A stretch of 5,514 bases of DNA. Source: Candidatus Woesearchaeota archaeon. GTDB taxonomy: Archaea; Nanoarchaeota; Nanoarchaeia; Woesearchaeales; UBA11576. Shown here piece after piece: positions 1 through 3,740 of this stretch. The stretch is taken from contig DUGW01000144.1 of the NCBI GenBank assembly GCA_013331125.1, positions 1-5,514 of the forward strand. Direction: 5' to 3'. The position numbers and the translations under genes are program-made. Position 1 is the stretch's first letter; every line of letters begins with the position of its first letter. The notes under the pieces are model-generated. The model was not told where the DNA came from. It did not search any database and saw only the letters and a program-made list of their open reading frames with translations.

Positions 1-3000
1 CTCCCACATAGCCTATTGTGGAGCACGGATTGTTGTATGAGCCTAATACGCACCTCATGTTTGCTGCGCAGTCTGCATCAGTGCAGTCTGTATCTCCGTC
101 TCCGTCATTATCCTGGCTGTCTCCACACATCTCGGTGTATCTCTTGACCACGAAACAGTCGCTGTCTTCTCCATCTATGAATCCGTCATAGTCATTGTCT
201 GTCGAGTCTGTGCAGTTCTCTATAAGCCCGCAATAGCTCCTTCCTGGTCCTGCTAGTCCGTCGCAGTCAGGGTCATCGCAGTCTGTGGCTCCGTTTGCGT
301 CTGTGTCTTTCCCGTCCCTGCAGCTGTCTATGGTTATGTTCTCCCATTCAGGGCATGGTCTGCACAGTCCTGTGAGGTTTATGAGGAATCCGCTCTTGTT
401 CGTGCATGTTCCCGGATCGAAGCAGTCTACGAGGTTGTCTGCGTCATTGTCGAACCCGTCGTCGCATGTCAGCTCATCCGCGAATTCGCATAACGCGGTC
501 GAGAGCGGGTCTCCTCTTTTTCCGTCGCAGTCGCTGTCCCTGCAGTCCCATCCTCCATGCCCTATGTTTACGTTGAGGTATGGGTCTAGAGTCCCGTTGG
601 GGTAGTCTGAGTCAAGGTCATTGTCCAGGTTGTCGTAGCATACCTGTTCTGTCCTTGGGCATGGGTATAGGGGGCCGCTTCCTAATGGGTTGTTCCATCT
701 GTCGCAGTCCCTTTCGTATGATGTCTGGTAGGCATTGCCTATACAGTCGTATCTTCCGTCTGCGTCATTGTCGAAATTGTCATTGCAGGTGTCTTCTTCT
801 GCGTATTCGCATAGGGCATTTGGCGTCAGTCTTCCTTTCTCTCCGTCACAGTCGATGTCCAGGCAGTCTGTCAGTTGGATGTCTGGTCCTAACCTGTCCT
901 GGTACGATCTGCTTATTGTTGAGTTCGCGAATCTTCCCCAGTCAAAGTCGTCGTTTATGCTGTTTGCGCAGCTTGTCGTGTTGAAGTTCTCTACTGAATA
1001 GCATGGTCCTGTGGTCCCGTTCTTGTGGAAACAGTCATTGTCCTGGCAGTCTATGTATCCGTCGCCGTCATTGTCGAATCCGTCGTCGCATGTCAGTTCG
1101 TTCCCGTATTCGCACCTCTGTCCTGGGTTTGCCGGGTTGACTGTCAGGTCGCATGATAAGTCCAGGCAGTCGTAGTATTCGTTGAGGTCATTGTCTTCGC
1201 CGTCGAAGCAGTATGTCGCGTTGTCTGTCTCGTTTATTATTGCGTTTGACCTTATCTGGAAGTATATGAGGTTCTGGAACGCCGCTATGCTGTCTATTGA
1301 TTTTCCTGCAGCTACACTGCTGTAGTTTGCCTGTGCTGCGTTGTTTGATATCCTCATCGTTATCTTCTCTGCCAGGTATGTCTGGTTGAATTGGTCTGGG
1401 TTTGGTGGGTTGAATGTGGTGGCAGTCACTGATCTGCAGCTCGTTCCTCCTGTGCAGCCTCCTAGCTCTTTCACTGGCAGCTGCTGTATCCATGATTGGC
1501 TGTCTGTTATGTTGAATGTGGTGTTGAGATAGTTAACTGACAGCCTGACAGGTTTTGCATAGACTCCTGTGCTCTTCAGGAACTTGACCTTGAACATCTG
1601 TCCTGGCTGTACCTTGTTGAGGTACCTGACATTTACTCCGTCAGGGTTGCTGGAGTCGCATATTCCGTCGTCATTGCTGTCTGTCCCTCCTACGCATACC
1701 CTGCAGACGTTGTTGAAGCATGGATCTCCTAAGAATGCTGAGTCTATTCCCAGCTCTCTTCTGATGACATAATATTGTCCTGCGCAGTCTGTGTCGTTTA
1801 TGTCTGTCCTTCCGTCCAGGTCGTTGTCCAGTCCGTCGAAGCAGCTCACTTCTACTGTGAATACGTCTACCAGGTCTGCTACGTGGTTCAGGTCTGATTC
1901 CCAGTCGCATGCCACTTCGTCGAAATGGTATCCTTGCTTGAAGCTCCAGCAGTCGAACGCATTGTCTATGTCTGACCTTGCCCAGTTGTTGTGCAGGTGC
2001 ATGAATATCGATCCGTTCATGGTCTCGTACCCTGTGGAGTTGAACGCCTCTATCGTTATGTTGTATTGCCCGTCAGGCCTCGTGTTCCCGAGGCTTATGT
2101 TGTATGTTATGTTGTACCATAGTCCTGTGTTGTTCACTGCGTAGTTTGTCCCTGTGAATCCTGAGTCCAGCTGCGAGAAATTCATCTTTATCGTCAACCC
2201 TGGTTCTTCAAGTGCCAGATACAGGTTTATCGTGTCTCCGTCCCGGTAATATACCTTGTCTCTCTGTGTGTATTCTATCTTGAACAGTGTCGAGTTCTCG
2301 CCTGTCAGTCCTGAATTGTTGCATACGACTGTGAGGTTATGCCATCCGTTGTAGTAGTCATGGTGCTGTATCTGGGGGTATCTTCCCAGGTTTGTAGGCA
2401 GGTATGACCAGTTCTGCTCTGGCATCGTCACTTCCAGGTGTGACTTCAGTTGTGTGTTTATCTTCTGGAGTGTTGTCGGGTCGTAGTCTGTCTTGTAGTA
2501 GCAGTATGATCCTATCGATACATTGTTGTTGAGCAGCACGTCTGCTGTGAAGCTTGGGCTGTTGTCGAATGTCTTGTTGCTTACGTTGACGAGCACTGTT
2601 ATGTTGCACTCGTCTGCGCACCAGAATCCTACCTGTGGCTCCACGCACTGTCCTAGTGAGTCGCATGCGTATGCGCTGAACACCTTTATTGTCTCGTTGG
2701 TTGCATGTACGCATTCGACCTCTACTCCTGTCGCGCTTGCTGTTATCGGCGCGTTGAGGAATTGGCATAATGTTGTGTTCTCTGATGAGCAGCTTCCGTT
2801 CACTGGAGGGATCTCGTCTGAGCATATGAGTATCTGTGATGTGTCCAGTCCCCCGTCCAGGTCTATTGCTATCCCTGTGAAGTTCAGGTAGTGGAGGTAG
2901 TCTGGCATCATTGGGTCTGTCACGTTCCATGGGACCACTGTCAGGTTCTCCAGTGTTGGTACGTGGCTTACTAAGTAGTCCAGGCTGTATGTCCTGGTCA

Positions 3001-3706
3001 CAAGCGGGTTTGTGTTGCTTGTGACTGTTATGTTCACTGTGTAGTTCCCCGGTAAGAACTGTCTGGCTGTCAGGGTTACGTTCCGGCTTGCCCCTGATGC
3101 CAGGTTTGTTATTGTGCTCTGGTTCAGGTATGCGACATCTGTGTCATAGCTTATTGTCACTGTGAATGTGTCTGCGAATGCCTGTCTGTTTGTTATTGTG
3201 ACATTGAATATGTTTGTTGAGTTTATCGTGACGAATGCGCTTAATGGGTCCAGCACCAGGTCCAAAGGCACCCTCAACTTGTTCAGCGTGATGTTCAGCA
3301 GTGCCTGTCCTCCTGGCGGCACCACGCTGCTGTTCTCTCCGTAGTATGTTGCGTTCTCTGCATAGACATGTACTGTATGGACACCTTGTATACAGTCGTA
3401 TGCTGCCTTGTACTGGTTGTAGAACGGCGGGAATGGTGGAAACCCTGTCCCTGTTGCTGTGCTTATCTGTTGCCCTGTGTTTACGTTTGTTGCTTTCACA
3501 GGCGTCCCTGACCCTACTGGCGTGTGTCCTGTGTTGAATACATATCCGTCTACAAGGCATGATACTCCGTATGTCATCGTCGTGAGGCATGCTGTCGCTA
3601 TTATCATCAGGACGAGCGTCTTTCCGGCTGTCGCTATGGATGAGCACGTCCATGTGTTGCTCTTTTCCGGTCTTCTCCTCTTTCCTGTCCTGTTGTTCTG
3701 CATCAT
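1..3706 (-). CDS. Giant secreted/surface protein with Ig-like modules and Cys-rich Ca-loop repeats, 3' partial
   Basis: A single minus-strand frame is open for 1235 codons from ATGATG (3706 or 3703) to the left edge, with no internal stop; the C-terminus is outside the window. The first in-frame stop upstream is TGA at 3733-3731 and no other start lies between, which fixes the start. Domain order: basic N-terminus (RRR at 10-12), hydrophobic export segment (about 30-47), Ig-like/CARDB-like beta modules (about 141-248, 250-375, 405-570), a first Cys/Asp repeat (622-641), a DxNxDGxxD loop (676-684), a further beta-like stretch (about 692-825), then a dense Cys/Asp repeat region (833 onward). 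About 44 N-x-S/T sequons suggest heavy N-glycosylation if the host is archaeal. No catalytic motif was recognised. The likely role is structural, adhesive or S-layer-associated at the cell surface. The repeats resemble the MopE-like/TSP3-like metal-binding class, but the full-length protein is not recognised. It follows the hydrolase by 34 bases, probably in one operon. Confidence 0.9.
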   Translation of the reverse strand, partial: MMQNNRTGKRRRPEKSNTWTCSSIATAGKTLVLMIIATACLTTMTYGVSCLVDGYVFNTGHTPVGSGTPVKATNVNTGQQISTATGTGFPPFPPFYNQYKAAYDCIQGVHTVHVYAENATYYGENSSVVPPGGQALLNITLNKLRVPLDLVLDPLSAFVTINSTNIFNVTITNRQAFADTFTVTISYDTDVAYLNQSTITNLASGASRNVTLTARQFLPGNYTVNITVTSNTNPLVTRTYSLDYLVSHVPTLENLTVVPWNVTDPMMPDYLHYLNFTGIAIDLDGGLDTSQILICSDEIPPVNGSCSSENTTLCQFLNAPITASATGVEVECVHATNETIKVFSAYACDSLGQCVEPQVGFWCADECNITVLVNVSNKTFDNSPSFTADVLLNNNVSIGSYCYYKTDYDPTTLQKINTQLKSHLEVTMPEQNWSYLPTNLGRYPQIQHHDYYNGWHNLTVVCNNSGLTGENSTLFKIEYTQRDKVYYRDGDTINLYLALEEPGLTIKMNFSQLDSGFTGTNYAVNNTGLWYNITYNISLGNTRPDGQYNITIEAFNSTGYETMNGSIFMHLHNNWARSDIDNAFDCWSFKQGYHFDEVACDWESDLNHVADLVDVFTVEVSCFDGLDNDLDGRTDINDTDCAGQYYVIRRELGIDSAFLGDPCFNNVCRVCVGGTDSNDDGICDSSNPDGVNVRYLNKVQPGQMFKVKFLKSTGVYAKPVRLSVNYLNTTFNITDSQSWIQQLPVKELGGCTGGTSCRSVTATTFNPPNPDQFNQTYLAEKITMRISNNAAQANYSSVAAGKSIDSIAAFQNLIYFQIRSNAIINETDNATYCFDGEDNDLNEYYDCLDLSCDLTVNPANPGQRCEYGNELTCDDGFDNDGDGYIDCQDNDCFHKNGTTGPCYSVENFNTTSCANSINDDFDWGRFANSTISRSYQDRLGPDIQLTDCLDIDCDGEKGRLTPNALCEYAEEDTCNDNFDNDADGRYDCIGNAYQTSYERDCDRWNNPLGSGPLYPCPRTEQVCYDNLDNDLDSDYPNGTLDPYLNVNIGHGGWDCRDSDCDGKRGDPLSTALCEFADELTCDDGFDNDADNLVDCFDPGTCTNKSGFLINLTGLCRPCPEWENITIDSCRDGKDTDANGATDCDDPDCDGLAGPGRSYCGLIENCTDSTDNDYDGFIDGEDSDCFVVKRYTEMCGDSQDNDGDGDTDCTDADCAANMRCVLGSYNNPCSTIGYVG
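68..127 (-). repeat. Last visible Cys/Asp repeat (residues 1194-1213)
   Basis: C1194, C1208, C1213 with the exact 14 and 5 spacing and loop DNDGDGDTD. It is probably the A copy of a fifth unit continuing past the left edge. The remaining 22 residues (1214-1235) include two further cysteines (C1219, C1228). Confidence 0.75.
155..322 (-). repeat. A-B super-repeat unit 4 (residues 1129-1184)
   Basis: The A copy C1129, C1143, C1148 has loop DTDANGATD and ends DPDCDG. The B copy starts at C1165 with a perfect loop, DNDYDGFID, and ends at C1184. Its middle Cys is replaced by Gly1179, although the total 19-residue span is unchanged. Confidence 0.7.
404..640 (-). repeat. A-B super-repeat unit 3 (residues 1023-1101)
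   Basis: The A copy is C1023, C1055, C1060 with an insertion similar in size to that of unit 2 (spacing 32), ending SDCDGKRG. An ALCEFADELT linker matches unit 2 closely. The B copy is C1081, C1095, C1101 with loop DNDADNLVD, where the usual Gly is Asn and the last spacing is 6. Confidence 0.7.
443..472. repeat. 30-base direct repeat, copy 1
   Basis: This stretch differs from 1067-1096 by one base (C for T at the 12th position, a silent change). On the minus strand it encodes the LTCDDGFDND segment of the unit 3 B repeat. The copies are 624 bases apart, exactly 208 codons. Confidence 0.85.
704..970 (-). repeat. A-B super-repeat unit 2 (residues 913-1001)
   Basis: The A copy runs C913, C948, C953 with an insertion that lengthens the first Cys spacing to 35; the 5-residue second spacing and the DCDG ending are kept. 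After an ALCEYAEEDT linker, the B copy has C974, C988 and the loop DNDADGRYD. Its last spacing is lengthened to 13 (C1001). Confidence 0.7.
1031..1210 (-). repeat. A-B super-repeat unit 1 (residues 833-892)
   Basis: The A copy (C833, C847, C852) has a degenerate loop, DNDLNEYYD. It is joined by a linker ending CEYGNELT to the B copy (C873, C887, C892), whose loop DNDGDGYID is a perfect DxDxDGxxD. Both copies keep spacings of 14 and 5 between cysteines. This is the shortest and most regular complete unit. Confidence 0.75.
1067..1096. repeat. 30-base direct repeat, copy 2
   Basis: Near-identical partner of 443-472, encoding the same ten residues in the unit 1 B repeat. The intervening unit 2 B repeat (TCNDNFDND) is clearly more diverged, so the two outer copies are closer to each other than to the one between them. 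Confidence 0.85.
1655..1681 (-). other. Single TSP3/dockerin-like calcium loop
   Basis: Residues 676-684, DSNDDGICD, match the DxNxDGxxD calcium loop found in thrombospondin type-3 repeats and dockerins. It follows a short Cys cluster (C663, C668, C671) and precedes a beta-like stretch. It lacks the C-14-C-5-C frame of the other repeats. Confidence 0.55.
1784..1843 (-). repeat. First Cys/Asp repeat (residues 622-641)
   Basis: Starts CFDGLDNDLDG and ends DTDC, with an EF-hand-like DxDxDGxxD loop at 627-635. Its terminal cysteines are 19 residues apart, as in the later repeats, but the usual middle Cys (position +14) is replaced by Ile636. It stands alone, about 190 residues before the main repeat block. 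Confidence 0.7.
1997..2494 (-). other. Third beta-rich region with NGWHNLTV strand
   Basis: Residues about 405-570 contain NGWHNLTVVCNNSG, a closing-strand motif common in bacterial and archaeal Ig-like surface modules. A second module follows (YYRDGDTINLYLALEEPG to RPDGQYNITIEAFNSTG). About ten sequons fall in this stretch. Two Ig-like units probably sit side by side here. No active-site pattern was recognised; the HHD at 448-450 could be a metal site but is unsupported. Confidence 0.45.
2582..2959 (-). other. Second beta module with paired cysteines
   Basis: Residues about 250-375 open with LENLTVVPWNVTDP, a typical start of Ig-like modules, and continue through IDLDGG and an ILICSDE strand. 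Cysteines at 295, 306, 314, 332, 348, 354, 363 and 367 are even in number and would fit extracellular disulfides. The closing strand is CNITVLVNVSN. The family is not identified. Confidence 0.45.
2963..3286 (-). other. Ig-like (CARDB/NPCBM-associated type) beta-sandwich module
   Basis: Residues about 141-248 alternate hydrophobic and polar residues in a beta pattern. A NVTITNRQAFADTFTVTIS strand pair is followed by a Gly-turn (ASGAS, LPGNYTVNITVTS). This is the usual layout of CARDB or alpha-galactosidase-associated modules in exported archaeal and bacterial proteins. It contains eight sequons in about 110 residues and no cysteines. Assignment rests on pattern only. Confidence 0.55.
3566..3619 (-). 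other. Export signal or N-terminal membrane anchor of the surface protein
   Basis: Residues about 30-47 (TLVLMIIATACLTTMTYG) are hydrophobic and follow a basic, polar N-terminal stretch of 29 residues. A signal-peptidase site could lie near 47-50 (TYG/VSC), giving a secreted product. The n-region is long for a cleaved signal, so an uncleaved type II anchor is the alternative. No twin-arginine motif is convincing, because RRR is followed by PEK rather than a hydrophobic core. Confidence 0.7.
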
Positions 3707-3738
3707 TCTTTTCTCTGGCTTTGACTGTCTTCAAACAT
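3703..3738 (-). other. 11-codon mini-ORF overlapping the surface-protein start
   Basis: Just after the hydrolase stop, GAGG is followed directly by ATG at 3738, opening an 11-codon frame (MFEDSQSQRKE). Its TGA (3705-3703) overlaps the ATGATG start of the next gene. The GAGG is too close to this ATG for a normal ribosome site. It could be chance, or it could couple translation by termination and re-initiation. The sequence alone does not show that it is translated. No TATA-like promoter or strong GGAGG/GGTG site is visible before the surface-protein start. Confidence 0.2.
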
Positions 3739-3740
3739 CC

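Noticed and set aside
285..1001. Several plus-strand frames of about 90 to 135 residues
   Set aside because: They are Ser/Leu/Cys-rich readings of the complement of the Asp/Cys repeats; they overlap one another in different frames and lack any domain signal.
191..1195. Recurring gtcattgtc units considered as a CRISPR array or iteron cluster
   Set aside because: The copies are irregularly spaced, only nine bases long and in codon register with Asp-Asn-Asp of the protein repeats. There are no uniform spacers and no palindromic repeat.
2358..2930. Minus-strand 190-residue Arg-rich frame
   Set aside because: Out-of-frame shadow of the surface gene, with Arg/Gln/Asp-rich low-information sequence. 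The continuous frame over the same bases encodes recognisable beta modules.
3656..3679. Twin-arginine export signal from the RRR near the surface-protein N-terminus
   Set aside because: The arginines are followed by PEKSNTW, and the hydrophobic core begins about 18 residues later. The Tat consensus needs hydrophobic residues right after RR.
3144..3734. Minus-strand 196-residue frame beginning with TTG just after the hydrolase stop
   Set aside because: It lies in the hydrolase frame but is a shifted reading of the surface-protein gene. Its Arg/Asp/His-rich sequence has no domain pattern, whereas the overlapping frame encodes a signal segment and beta modules.
3707..3740. Possible promoter or terminator between the two genes
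   Set aside because: Only 34 bases, with no TATA-like box, T-tract or hairpin visible; read-through as an operon is simpler.
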